The notes under the pieces are model-generated. The model saw only the letters and a program-made list of their open reading frames with translations, searched no databases and was not told the origin of the DNA. From Halobellus rarus (GTDB taxonomy: Archaea > Halobacteriota > Halobacteria > Halobacteriales > Haloferacaceae), in NCBI RefSeq assembly GCF_024494595.1, contig NZ_JANHDI010000009.1, positions 62,001 through 126,000 on the forward strand: a stretch of DNA of 64,000 bases, given 5' to 3'. Shown here piece by piece: positions 44,801 to 53,170 of this stretch. The stretch's first letter is position 1. Every line of letters begins with the position of its first letter. Made by a program: the position numbers and the translations under genes.

Positions 44801-45031
44801 ATGGTTGCCCTCCTTCAAATAGTCGTCAACGGAGGTAGCTTCTTAGTTACTCTCCTCTCATTCTGGGTATATTTCGACGGAGTGGAGAAGCTATCCAGCC
44901 TCGAATCGAATCTATGGGCTGTCTCAGTTCTTATCCTTGGTATCTCTGGCATCGTCATCGGTTCTTTGGAAATAGTTGTCCTCGGCGTCTTCGTAGCTCT
45001 CCTCTACGTATTTCGGACTCGGATAGTTTGA
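44801..45031 (+). CDS. Small membrane protein 2
   Basis: A 76-residue product from the ATG at 44801 (MVALLQIVVN). Two to three hydrophobic spans (VNGGSFLVTLLSFWVYF, LWAVSVLILGISGIVIGSL, IVVLGVFVALLYVF). An upstream in-frame ATG would add a long, non-hydrophobic leader overlapping the preceding gene and is rejected. Function unknown. Confidence 0.5.
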   Translation: MVALLQIVVNGGSFLVTLLSFWVYFDGVEKLSSLESNLWAVSVLILGISGIVIGSLEIVVLGVFVALLYVFRTRIV

Positions 45032-45193
45032 CTTTGTAGAGAACCTACGGATTTTCCGGTTCGCATACAGGGACTCACGGCTTATGCGGCTGTGAAATCG
45101 TAAAATAAACACCGTATCAAGAGTTCGATGACACTCTAGAATCAGTCTATTAGGTCATCGGAGGTGCTGTTGATGTACTCTACTGAATTACTG

Positions 45194-45424
45194 TTACTGT
45201 CGAACGGGATATGGGTTTCCCTGTCTCGGATTCCGGTTTCGCAGGTAGAACACACCGACAATTACCGCACCTATGATGGGTGGAATAAACATACCGATAA
45301 AGAACCCGACAGCCCACATATCGGCAGTCTCAATACTTCGTTTTCGACCATCAAGATATATCCATCCAGCACCAAGGAGGCCGAGAAAAACTGCTAACAT
45401 TCCTGATATTTCGATACTAATCAT
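45194..45424 (-). CDS. Small membrane protein 3
   Basis: A 76-residue protein with two hydrophobic spans (GMLAVFLGLLGAGWIYL and VGFFIGMFIPPIIGAVIVGV) separated by a charged loop (DGRKRSIETADM) and a basic tail (RNRNPRQGNPYP). Resembles small haloarchaeal membrane proteins of unknown function. Confidence 0.5.
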   Translation of the reverse strand: MISIEISGMLAVFLGLLGAGWIYLDGRKRSIETADMWAVGFFIGMFIPPIIGAVIVGVFYLRNRNPRQGNPYPVRQ

Positions 45425-45598
45425 ATGCTATTGTCCGTTAGTCCGTCATATATCCCTTGGGGTAAAGTGAGTCGAGTCCCTCGAACAGCAGCCCAGTCGA
45501 ACCGATTCTTTCTGACGTGCTTACTTCCGATACTAGTTAGTCGAGGGTATCATAGACCTCCCACACCAACCAGAAATCACTCAGTTCAGGGTAGTAGT

Positions 45599-45814
45599 CT
45601 ATCGGCGCTTCAGTAGCACAGAACTGAGCATAAGCGCCGAAAAGACGATTGCGAAGCCCATCACTCCGACTCCGAAAACGTAGTACGGGTTCGTGAAATT
45701 GGGACTGTTGAGGAACAGAAAGAGGCTAAAACTCGAACCCATCAAGACAATCATCGCAGACTCAATACTCGGATTATACCAGTCTTCAAGCGAATCCCGA
45801 ACAGTCCCATACAT
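45599..45814 (-). CDS. Small membrane protein 4
   Basis: A 71-residue protein with two hydrophobic spans (IESAMIVLMGSSFSLFLF and YYVFGVGVMGFAIVFSALML) and a basic end (LLKRR). Function unknown. Non-coding AT-rich DNA lies on both sides. Confidence 0.48.
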   Translation of the reverse strand: MYGTVRDSLEDWYNPSIESAMIVLMGSSFSLFLFLNSPNFTNPYYVFGVGVMGFAIVFSALMLSSVLLKRR

Positions 45815-45924
45815 ATCAGAACAATAACTTCTATACCGTATAGCGTTTGCGGTCAGTAAAAATCCGATAAGTTCGCAGACTCGTTCTCTCGGCTGATTCG
45901 CCGTTACTGAAGTGAAATCAAAGC

Positions 45925-45956
45925 TTAGGAATCGCTCAGTACAGAGAACTCACGTC
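45925..45956. repeat. Dispersed short repeat, copy C
   Basis: TTAGGAATCGCTCAGTACAG continues into AGAACTCACGTC. Near-identical to copy B at 16338-16369 and related to copy A. Lies between small membrane protein genes in AT-rich DNA. Confidence 0.5.
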
Positions 45957-46041
45957 TCAATCAAAACTGTGTCTGAGATGGGTACTAGAACTCTTTGTCT
46001 TTACCTCGTTCTTATTGTCGAGTGGATGAAATTAGTGAGTG

Positions 46042-46335
46042 ATGGCTGTCACACTCAAACAGAGAAAACTCCTGGGCAGCGTTTTACTCGTTGTCGGATT
46101 CAGTATCGCCCTCGCGCAACTGATCACCTTCCCTGGGATGCTATTCGGTGGCTGTACTGATGTCGGTGTTCCAGAGGGACAGGGGCAGGGAGTCAGCATT
46201 ATCGGTGTGCAGGATTCAAATCTACTGTATACTCCCGATGGAGTGAACGAATGTAGTATCCCGCTTCCCGCAGTCCTCATTCCATATGGACTCATCGCTG
46301 TCGGGGGTGGATTGATTCTGTCCACGAAGTATTAG
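46042..46335 (+). CDS. Small membrane protein 5
   Basis: A 97-residue protein with an N-terminal span (LLGSVLLVVGFSIALAQLI), a polar middle with two Cys (GGCTDVG and NECSIP) that face the outside, and a C-terminal span (VLIPYGLIAVGGGLILST). The cysteines may form a disulphide. It starts at ATG 46042, next to an in-frame GTG. Function unknown. Confidence 0.5.
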   Translation: MAVTLKQRKLLGSVLLVVGFSIALAQLITFPGMLFGGCTDVGVPEGQGQGVSIIGVQDSNLLYTPDGVNECSIPLPAVLIPYGLIAVGGGLILSTKY

Positions 46336-46451
46336 TCCCATCTATCCCCGCACAACGGTACTGGATTCGAGCAACCTTAGCCTAATCAATACGCACGTGA
46401 AGTGTGTGGTCGATTCAGCCATTCTTGGCTGGAATCATCAGTCCTGAATTG

Positions 46452-46490
46452 GTCAGTATAGGAAGTGTAGTTACCGAGCAGTACAGGAAG
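46452..46490. repeat. Pair of AGTAYAGGAAGTRTAG direct repeats
   Basis: AGTATAGGAAGTGTAG (from 46454) and AGTACAGGAAGTATAG (from 46480) lie 26 bases apart, just left of the intact IS6 copy. They share the CAGTACAGG word with the dispersed repeats at 16.3 and 45.9 kb. Function unknown. Confidence 0.4.
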
Positions 46491-46524
46491 TATAGCCCGG
46501 ATGTGGGCCACGGTTTCGATGGTA

Positions 46525-47213
46525 GTGTTTAGTTTGGAGCATTGAGCCAGGCAGCAAATGCTTGGAGCCAATTTTCGGCGGTTTGTGACTCAACGTGACT
46601 GAAGCAGTTTGAGAACGAGGAAGTTCTGCGTTTGAACTCGCGGAAAATACGCTCGATGGCGTTCCGATTTCCATTTCGTTCTGTTTGAAATCGGAGTCCA
46701 GCTCTGGCCAGCGCAGTTTGGAAGTGTTGAGCGCCATTGACCAGAAATACGGCAGATTCGACATCGTGTTTCTGACGAAGTTCTCGCAGAAAGATCTCGG
46801 TTAATGCGGTCGTTGTCGTCGAAAATAATCGGAGGTGTAGCAAATTGTTTGTGTCGGGATCGGCCGCGGCGTACAGCCAGAATTGCTGATCGTTGATTCG
46901 AATCATAGTTTCGTCTACGGCAACGTGATTCGGGCTTTGACCCTCTGCAGGCTGTAAATCGGCCTTTTGCACCCAATCGTGGATTGCTTTACGAGATCGC
47001 TCGACACCCAACTCTTCGAGAACAGAGACGGTATTCGACAGCGACAACCCTGCTAACTGCAGTTGAATACCAAGCTTCATCGCACGCTCGGGTGTCCGCT
47101 GTCGTTCCACAAAATCCAAATCAATCCAGTCTGTATATCCGCTGAGGCGGTTGATTTTTGGCATAGACCACCACAAAATCACGCCGCCTCACTCTTCATC
47201 CGTAACTAAACAC
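46525..47213 (-). mobile_element. IS6-family insertion sequence, intact copy
   Basis: A 689-base element with the inverted ends GTGTTTAGT and ACTAAACAC (the similarity extends a few bases to GGTC/GACC with one mismatch). Same length as the inactive copy at 19248-19936. The flanking 8-mers differ, so there is no target duplication. The right end abuts the cut-off C-terminus of a P-type ATPase, which suggests an element-mediated deletion removed the rest of that gene. Confidence 0.85.
46529..47164 (-). CDS. IS6-family DDE transposase
   Basis: A 211-residue transposase from ATG 47164 (an in-frame ATG 18 bases earlier is also possible). It has an N-terminal helix-turn-helix (LSLSNTVSVLEELGVERS), then AVDETMIRINDQQFWLY (first Asp), AVFLVNGAQHFQT (the second position reads N in place of the D of the other copy) and RNAIERIFREFKRRTSS (catalytic Glu). 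The N-for-D change at the second catalytic position, if real, may make it inactive even though the frame is complete. The ends of the gene lie within the inverted repeats. Confidence 0.85.
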   Translation of the reverse strand: MPKINRLSGYTDWIDLDFVERQRTPERAMKLGIQLQLAGLSLSNTVSVLEELGVERSRKAIHDWVQKADLQPAEGQSPNHVAVDETMIRINDQQFWLYAAADPDTNNLLHLRLFSTTTTALTEIFLRELRQKHDVESAVFLVNGAQHFQTALARAGLRFQTERNGNRNAIERIFREFKRRTSSFSNCFSHVESQTAENWLQAFAAWLNAPN

Positions 47214-47217
47214 GACC

Positions 47218-47520
47218 GCCCAGCTCTGGCACGTGTTCAATATGCGAGAGCTCACGTCGGGCATCGTGCGCAACGAGGTCACCGAGAACGCGTACGTCTG
47301 GGGTGCCCTCGGCCTGTCCGCTCTGCTGGTGATTGGCACCGTCTACCTGCCGGGGGTTTCGCTGGCACTGAGCACTGCCCTCCTCGGTCTCGAAAGCTGG
47401 CTCGTCGTGCTCGGAATGAGCCTGCTTCCACTCGGCGCCGGCCAGGTTGTCCTGGAATTTCGCCGCCGGTTCGGGACTCCGAAGCCGGGGACACGACTCG
47501 AAGATTTGTTGTTCGATTGA
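47218..47520 (+). pseudogene. C-terminal stump of a P2-type cation ATPase
   Basis: Starting right at the IS end, the frame reads AQLWHVFNMRELTSGIVRNE and continues through three hydrophobic spans (LGLSALLVIGTVYLPGVSLAL, with residues split here, and LVVLGMSLLPLGAG) to FRRRFGTPKPG and stop. This matches the last 100 residues of the ATPase at 29364-32081 very closely. The first 800 or so residues are missing, lost to the left at the IS6 element. Confidence 0.85.
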
Positions 47521-47534
47521 TAACGACCGGTTGG

Positions 47535-48578
47535 TCAGCCGATATCGCTCTCGTCAAGCTGGGACCAATTATCCAAGCCGACGCGGAGAGCGGCTTTGAG
47601 TGCGCCGAGGATGACGGGGCCGAAGAACAGTCCCATAATCCCGAACGCGTACGCCCCGCCAAGGATACCGAGGAGGATGACGGCAGGATTGAGCTTTGCG
47701 TACCTGTCGACGGCGAATGGACGGAGATAGTCGTCGGTGAGCCCAACCACGATGACGCTGTAGACGAATAATCCGGCGGCGAGTAGCGGTTCGTCCGTGA
47801 GATACAGGTAGACCACCGCCCCACCCCAGACGGGGATCGCACCGACGAGCGGGACCATCGCGAGAACGATCATAACAGCCGTCCAGAACAACGCATTGGG
47901 AACGCCAGTAACGACAAGCCCGACTCCGGCGACGACCCCCTGGACGATGGCAACAAAGACGTGTCCGAAGAGAACGCCCCACATCACGTCGTTAATCTCG
48001 GTGTAGAGATCGCGCTGACTGTCCATTGGGAGGGGGACCGTTCGGTGGAGCCAGTTGACCAGCTCATTACCGTCTTTGAGAAGGTAGTAGACGAGAAAGA
48101 GTGCCAACGCGATCCCGATGAGGTGGAAGGTGATCGTACCGAACGCTTGGGTCGACCGTTCGAATACGATCGTCCCGATTTCCCGCCCTGAGCTGACGAA
48201 TTCGCCTGCGATATCGACCTCTCGCCCGGTGAGTTCCTCAATCCGGGATTCGATCACCTCGATCTGCACTGAGTCAGTGTCGAAGTCCTGGAGGATCCGG
48301 TCGGCACTATCCACAACGGTCGCGAGAACGACTACGAACGGTGCAACGAATCCGGCAACCGCCAGGATCACGAGCGAGAGTGCGGCTACCATCGGCGATA
48401 CGTACGCTTCGAGGCGGATCTGCAGTGGATAGAGCACGTAGGTGAGGAGGACGGCACCGAGGACGTACTGGAGAAACGGCTGGATCAGCATAGTCGATAG
48501 CACAAGGAGGGTGACGATGAGGGCGAGGACAAACCCCTTGCTGAGGTTCACAACTTCGAATTTGTCGAGCAAAGGCAA
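47535..48578 (-). CDS. AI-2E/PerM-family transporter
   Basis: A 347-residue membrane protein with seven to eight spans. The typical layout is present: four spans, a soluble middle (DSADRILQDFDTDSVQIEV ... GREVDIAGEFVSSG), then GHVFVAIVQGVVAGVGLVVTG and a C-terminal PFAVDRYAKLNPAVILLGIL block. The family (AI-2E, PerM) includes proteins proposed to export autoinducer or act as Na+/H+ antiporters; the substrate in archaea is not known. Convergent with the ATPase stump. Confidence 0.87.
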   Translation of the reverse strand: MPLLDKFEVVNLSKGFVLALIVTLLVLSTMLIQPFLQYVLGAVLLTYVLYPLQIRLEAYVSPMVAALSLVILAVAGFVAPFVVVLATVVDSADRILQDFDTDSVQIEVIESRIEELTGREVDIAGEFVSSGREIGTIVFERSTQAFGTITFHLIGIALALFLVYYLLKDGNELVNWLHRTVPLPMDSQRDLYTEINDVMWGVLFGHVFVAIVQGVVAGVGLVVTGVPNALFWTAVMIVLAMVPLVGAIPVWGGAVVYLYLTDEPLLAAGLFVYSVIVVGLTDDYLRPFAVDRYAKLNPAVILLGILGGAYAFGIMGLFFGPVILGALKAALRVGLDNWSQLDESDIG

Positions 48579-48706
48579 AAAGATTCGATATTATCACAGA
48601 TTTAAATCACTTTTGCTGCTAGTGACTGTCAGGATCAATCGGACTCGAATCGAAGCCAGTCGGCCACAGCCCCACTTATCCGTCTGTGTGTCCAACGAGA
48701 TACCGT

Positions 48707-48997
48707 ATGCCCGAAGAAGTCCTCTTTCAGTCAGAGGGATCCCAAAGTCGATCGGAGATCGCGTCGTATCTTCGTCGAGTCGCAGACAAACTCGATGCCG
48801 GTGACGATATCACCCTGACCGCTGGCGAGCAGTCAGTGACAATGACTCCTCCTGCCCAACCGACGTTCGAGGTGAAAGCCGAGCGCGAGGGACCGACCGA
48901 TAGTCCTGGTGAGCTGAGTATCGAGTTCGAGATCGAGTGGGCTGAAGATGGAGACGTCGGAAACGGTGAAAGCGGTGGTGGGTTGGAAATCGAGTGA
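48707..48997 (+). CDS. Amphi-Trp domain-containing protein
   Basis: A 96-residue acidic protein from ATG 48707 (MPEEVLFQSE). It has the amphi-Trp domain pattern: SEIASYLRRVADKLDAG helix, DDITLTAGEQSVTMTPP strands, FEVKAEREG and SIEFEIEWAEDGD with the single conserved Trp. The role of the domain is unknown. A 7-residue earlier start exists but is less likely. Confidence 0.82.
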   Translation: MPEEVLFQSEGSQSRSEIASYLRRVADKLDAGDDITLTAGEQSVTMTPPAQPTFEVKAEREGPTDSPGELSIEFEIEWAEDGDVGNGESGGGLEIE

Positions 48998-49201
48998 AGG
49001 CGGTTCTCTGTGGCGAATCGGTATTTTTGCGGAGATTACCGGCGAGAGTAGAGATCTCCTAGCTTGTATGGATTATTGTTCTGTCTCCGATTGCAAGACA
49101 ACATCCGCGCTTGGCGGCATTTCTGTCTGACCCAACTGCCAGAGAGGTCCCGAATGAGTCTCCAAGTCGGATTCAACAACCACAAGAGACGAAGCACCCG
49201 T

Positions 49202-49471
49202 TCACGACTCGATCTCTCTGATAATTTCGTCGGCTTGCTCACGAGCTTTTTGCTCACCCACGTTCTTCTGGATCAACACCGACTGGACTACCCAATCATC
49301 GGGGGCATCCCGCTTCCCCATCCGAACCTCGCTTCCCTTCGAGACGGAATCAGAGACACGGTCCGCCCAGTCTGGCGTCCGAATTTGATCGAACTGGTCA
49401 GGGTCCCGATACCGAACGTGGATGTACTCGTCCTCTGTTGTAATCGACTTGACCTCTGGAATCCGGGGCAT
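49202..49471 (-). CDS. Small hypothetical protein
   Basis: An 89-residue protein from the ATG at 49471 (MPRIPEVKSI). It has a beta-rich first half (TTEDEYIHVRYRDPDQFD), a DAPDDWVVQSVLIQ strand and a C-terminal helix (EQKAREQADEIIREIES). Halophilic composition and an uninterrupted layout suggest a real gene. Not assigned to a family. Confidence 0.5.
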   Translation of the reverse strand: MPRIPEVKSITTEDEYIHVRYRDPDQFDQIRTPDWADRVSDSVSKGSEVRMGKRDAPDDWVVQSVLIQKNVGEQKAREQADEIIREIES

Positions 49472-49598
49472 CGTTGTCGATACGATGAGGAAATGCAAAA
49501 AATCAACAGGTCGGTTCGTTCGATACTGATGGTTTATACGAAGTACTCGCCCACCAGCCAGATCGAGCTATCGTTAGGGCTCGTCCTCGGGGCATTGT

Positions 49599-49658
49599 TC
49601 AGATTAGCTGATTGAAGCAGACGGCGAATGCTTGGAGCCACGTTTCCGCTGTGTTCGG
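49599..49658 (-). pseudogene. 3' tail of an IS6-family transposase
   Basis: The minus strand encodes PNTAETWLQAFAVCFNQLI and stop, which matches the transposase C-terminus (TAENWLQAFAAWLNAPN in the other copies). Only about 20 codons remain. This is the third IS6 trace in the window. Confidence 0.6.
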
Positions 49659-49902
49659 ACTAGCGTGGCAGCTGCGTTGGGCGTACTTGCGACGTTTGCG
49701 TTGCTGGGCGAGACAACGGCGTGTGTCGGCCACGAGGCACTGTCAGACATCACCATTTTCGAGGGGGGTGCCTCCGACCTCTAGGAGCGAACGTAGTGAG
49801 CGAGTAGGCCCGAGAGGAACCCGACACTACATAACGCAACCTCCTAGACTACGACCAACCGACTCACAGATATTTAAGAACAGTCGTCTCTACACCTGAA
49901 AT

Positions 49903-50004
49903 ACGGAGGTCCGACGTACCGCACCCGTCAAACTCGTCGTCCCCGACGAGCGCCGCAACGACCGCCACGAATCCGCCCGCCAGTTCCTCGGTCTGCGACG
50001 GTGA
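49903..50004 (+). pseudogene. 5' fragment of a TnpB gene with a lost start codon
   Basis: The frame reads EVRRTAPVKLVVPDERRNDR then HESARQFLGLRR and stop, the characteristic first 35 residues of haloarchaeal IS200/IS605 TnpB. The start codon is ACG where ATG is expected (one base change), and the gene is cut after QFL. The preceding 130 bases (AGGAGCGAACGTAGTGAGCG-type hairpin and short AT tract) look like the left end of such an element. Confidence 0.6.
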
Positions 50005-50078
50005 AGAGGGGTTCTGACCTGTTTTAGGATTTGGCGAAATTTTTCATCGTTCGTCTCAGACCGCGACGAAACCAGCAG

Positions 50079-50723
50079 TTAGCTGGACGCCCGAAAGGTC
50101 CGTATGGTGTCTCTGTCACCGCGGACTGTATCAACTTCGACGAGACCCAGGGAGGTGAAGATGCGGCTCCAGTCTCGGTAGTATAGAGGGGTGTCGTTGT
50201 CGACATAGTTCACGTCGGCGCCGGACGGCGATGACTCGTAGATTGGCCCCTCAATCTCCGCCGTGACGAGGATAGTGTCGGTGATTCGAGCCACCTCCTC
50301 GAAGACCCACTCGACATCGGGATGCAGGTGCTGTAGCGTTTCGACTGTGTAGACCGCGTCGAACTGTCCGTCGTCGAAGTCCGTGATGATGTCCTCGATT
50401 GGACTGCAGTGAAATGTCCCGTTTGTGGCGACTAGAGGATAGTGCTCCCTCATCACGTCGAATGCCTCGGCGTTGACGTCGACACCCGAGAGGTTCTCAA
50501 AACCGCAGTCGGCGAGATGTGCGAGGTGGCGCCCCGAACCACATCCGAGTTCGAGGACAGCCGCGTCACGGTGGAGGTACTCACTGAGGATATCACGAAT
50601 CAACGTACTTGTCTCATCCGGACCGTAATATGCGTAGTAGGCCGGCGAGTATTCACCCGCGCGGTTCGTCCACGTGTCTCGGACGGTATCAGGGTCCACG
50701 TGTATTGACTCCGGTGGATCCAT
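50079..50723 (-). CDS. Class I SAM-dependent methyltransferase
   Basis: A 214-residue Rossmann methyltransferase. Motif I is AVLELGCGSGRHLAHLAD, motif II acidic residue in NLSGVDVNAEAF, motif IV GQFDAVYTVETLQHL (motif post I and IV) and a following ARITDTILVTAEIEG strand. Small-molecule or lipid substrates are usual for this group. The gene stands alone at the left of the replication region. Substrate not inferable. Confidence 0.85.
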   Translation of the reverse strand: MDPPESIHVDPDTVRDTWTNRAGEYSPAYYAYYGPDETSTLIRDILSEYLHRDAAVLELGCGSGRHLAHLADCGFENLSGVDVNAEAFDVMREHYPLVATNGTFHCSPIEDIITDFDDGQFDAVYTVETLQHLHPDVEWVFEEVARITDTILVTAEIEGPIYESSPSGADVNYVDNDTPLYYRDWSRIFTSLGLVEVDTVRGDRDTIRTFRASS

Positions 50724-51269
50724 AAAACGTCGTTGGACAGCATCTGAGACACTCAGCGAGATGGAGGACGTTGGCGGCGGGGATCTAACTGAAGGACCCG
50801 AGATCGATTTCGATACCGAACAGGCTCCCGTGGGACCCTGCGCGACGAACGTCGTCTGTGCCTAATACAGGTACAGCAATTCCGAGCGCCGGTCACGCGC
50901 CGAGGCAAGATCGGGCGCTGAGACACCGCCAGGCGAGTCATCGGTCGTGTTTTTTGCTCCCGCTGAGAGGGATTCCTCGAGAGCTCTCACAGTCGGGTGC
51001 TCTCCGTAGATCAACAACAGCTAACGAGCGATGTGTCGATCGACGATATTCCAGTCGACATCGCGAACACGCCATCGGGCGACGTCGATCCCACCGACGT
51101 TCCCGACGCAATCGAGTCGGTCACCCGAGGGCGTGCCGGCGAGCAGCCGCCGATGAATCCGCTGGTCGTTCTCAAAGCGGCCCGCTGGTGGTATCTAGGA
51201 GAATTGAATTCGATTGGGAATTTTGTCCCCTACGACTCCGACGTGTCTCAGCGATCTCACCCTTCGATG
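50724..51269. other. Region left of the replication iterons
   Basis: About 550 bases. An open frame at 50997-51335 could encode an Asp-rich product (VSIDDIPVDIANTPSGDVD ... MNPLVVLKAARWWYLGELN) with no recognised family; its end runs into the first iteron, so at least the tail is not coding. I would treat it as a possible remnant. No other signal. Confidence 0.35.
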
Positions 51270-51636
51270 TTCACTTCGATAGAGGTGTGTATTTTCTGCC
51301 GTATCATTGGAGAATCATTAAGAACACATCGATAAAGGTGTGTATCGTCGGAGCAGCAGACTAAACACTTCGATAGAGGTGTGCAATCAGTATACTCCCG
51401 CAGATCATCTTCGACAACAAATTGCGCGTGTAATCACTACATTAAAATCAGAACTAGAGAGATGTGGATTCTGTGCTTTCAGCTATTATAGCGTCTATGT
51501 CGACGGAATACACTTCGATAGAGGTGTGTGGAGTTGGCTGGCCTGAAACCATCGCCTCAATCACAGTTCAGGAAGAAGACAGCCCCTATCGGAGTGTATG
51601 TGGATTTCTCCCGAATACACATCGATAGAGGGGGGC
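51270..51636 (+). repeat. Left iteron cluster of the replication origin (5 copies)
   Basis: Five copies of a 20-base word close to ACACATCGATAGAGGTGTGT, all in the same orientation: 51271-51290, 51324-51343, 51365-51384, 51510-51529 and 51617-51636. Copies differ at the fifth and later positions (ACACTTCG..., one with GATAAAGG, the last with GAGGGGGGC). They lie in AT-rich DNA downstream of the initiator gene. The word has palindromic ends (ACACA/TGTGT) and a G-run, as known for archaeal origin recognition boxes. They are probably Orc1/Cdc6 binding sites. Confidence 0.8.
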
Positions 51637-51674
51637 GGGGACAGCAAGTCCACCACCAAAGAACGCGAATCTGA

Positions 51675-53135
51675 TCAGGTTTCGTTTCGAACCTGTGTTC
51701 TTACAACCGACGTGACTTCGTCGTCGGAGACCATCTTGAGACGAGAATCTTCACGCAGCGTGTCCAAAATAGTGTCCGGGCGTTCCCCGAACTGGAACTC
51801 GAGAAACATTCCCGAGCTTGGCCCGTGGCTCCGACGCTCGAAATCGACCAACGAGTACGTTGTCAGTTCCTTCATCTTGTTTACGTACGACTCCTGTTGG
51901 TACTGATCTGCATCGATCGAGTCGGTCAGATACTGATACACCCGATACCCGGTCGTGCTCCGAGCGGTGCTGTCTTTCGTTTCGGCAGCAACAGCCGCTG
52001 TCGCGTACAAACAGAGTTTCTTCTGTGTGCTAATACCACGGACAACTTCGAGGACCCGGTTCTTTTCGACTTTATCTTGCGCTTGCCGGACGTGTTCTTC
52101 GCGAACACTGTCGTCACCCTCCCGCTCGGCGAGTTCACCGGCGACACGCATCAAGTCGATGGCTTTCCGGGCGTCACCGTGTGTTTGTGCGGCGAACGCT
52201 GCTGCCAGCGGAATAACGTCATCCTCGACGACACCGTCGTGGAAAGCGTCCTGGCGACGGCGGAGGATCGCCTGAAGTTGGTTCGCATCGTAGTCGTCGA
52301 AATGGACGTCTTCAGGCGTGAACGAGCTTAACGCGCGACTGCCGACAGACTCCATCATTTTGGTATCGTTCGAGATCGCGACCACAGAGAGATACGCGGT
52401 GAGGTCGTCGGCGGCACCGGCTCGCGACAGCTGATAAAGCAACCGGGAGAACGCTGGTTCCTGTTTGTCCCGGCGACCAACGAGCATATCCAGTTCGTCG
52501 AGGACGAACACCACGGAATCGAAGTTCTCGTTGACGATGCGGTAGAGTTCGTCCCATTTCTCTTTCGTCGCCACACCGTGTTTCGGAACTTCGACGTCGA
52601 CGCCCGCTTCGCTTGCGGCTTGCTGTGCGAGCTCGTAGACCGCGACACCGAGCGTGTCGAGATCCTGGCAGTTGACTTCGATCGTGCCGAACTGAATGTC
52701 CCGTGAGTCACAGATTCGACTGATGTTTTTGCAGACGGCTTTCGTGATGAGGGATTTTCCCGTCCCGGAGGGACCGTACAGGAACAGGTTCGGTGGTCGG
52801 TTGTCACCGAGTGCGACTCGAAGCATCTTCGTGACTTCCTGCAGTTGTTCGTCGCGACCGACGATCCGATCCTCTGCAACGATGTAGTTTGGATCGAGGA
52901 GTGACCGATCACGGATGAGGCCATCCTGCTCGTCGAACTCGAGGAGCATCTCCTCGATGGATTGTGACTGCCTCGGTTGGTCAGTATCGGCGGGTCGACT
53001 AGATGACGATTGGACCGTCGATTGCGAGGACGAATCCGTGTCGGCGGAATCGGATGCGAGATCCGCGTGCGTCGTGGTCTCATCCTCCGATGGTTCCGAT
53101 CCTGTCTTGGAGCCATCAGAATCGTGAGTCCTCAT
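51675..53135 (-). CDS. cdc6: Orc1/Cdc6-type replication initiator
   Basis: From ATG 53135 (MRTHDSDG) the protein has 486 residues. After an acidic 70-residue linker the AAA+ domain carries Walker A YGPSGTGKSL (near residue 118), Walker B FVLDELDML (near 210), sensor 1 VVAISNDTK and sensor 2 HGDARKAIDLMRVAG. A winged helix fills the C-terminal 120 residues (LCLYATAAVAAETKDST ... VDFERRSHGPSSG). In-frame ATGs at 53147 and 53306 exist; the latter would translate an iteron (53171-53190), so the shorter starts are preferred. It should bind the flanking iterons and load the MCM helicase. The iterons on both sides mark this as an active plasmid-type origin. Confidence 0.93.
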   Translation of the reverse strand: MRTHDSDGSKTGSEPSEDETTTHADLASDSADTDSSSQSTVQSSSSRPADTDQPRQSQSIEEMLLEFDEQDGLIRDRSLLDPNYIVAEDRIVGRDEQLQEVTKMLRVALGDNRPPNLFLYGPSGTGKSLITKAVCKNISRICDSRDIQFGTIEVNCQDLDTLGVAVYELAQQAASEAGVDVEVPKHGVATKEKWDELYRIVNENFDSVVFVLDELDMLVGRRDKQEPAFSRLLYQLSRAGAADDLTAYLSVVAISNDTKMMESVGSRALSSFTPEDVHFDDYDANQLQAILRRRQDAFHDGVVEDDVIPLAAAFAAQTHGDARKAIDLMRVAGELAEREGDDSVREEHVRQAQDKVEKNRVLEVVRGISTQKKLCLYATAAVAAETKDSTARSTTGYRVYQYLTDSIDADQYQQESYVNKMKELTTYSLVDFERRSHGPSSGMFLEFQFGERPDTILDTLREDSRLKMVSDDEVTSVVRTQVRNET

Positions 53136-53170
53136 AGTGACGACCATACAACCGGGGGACAAAAGTGTTC

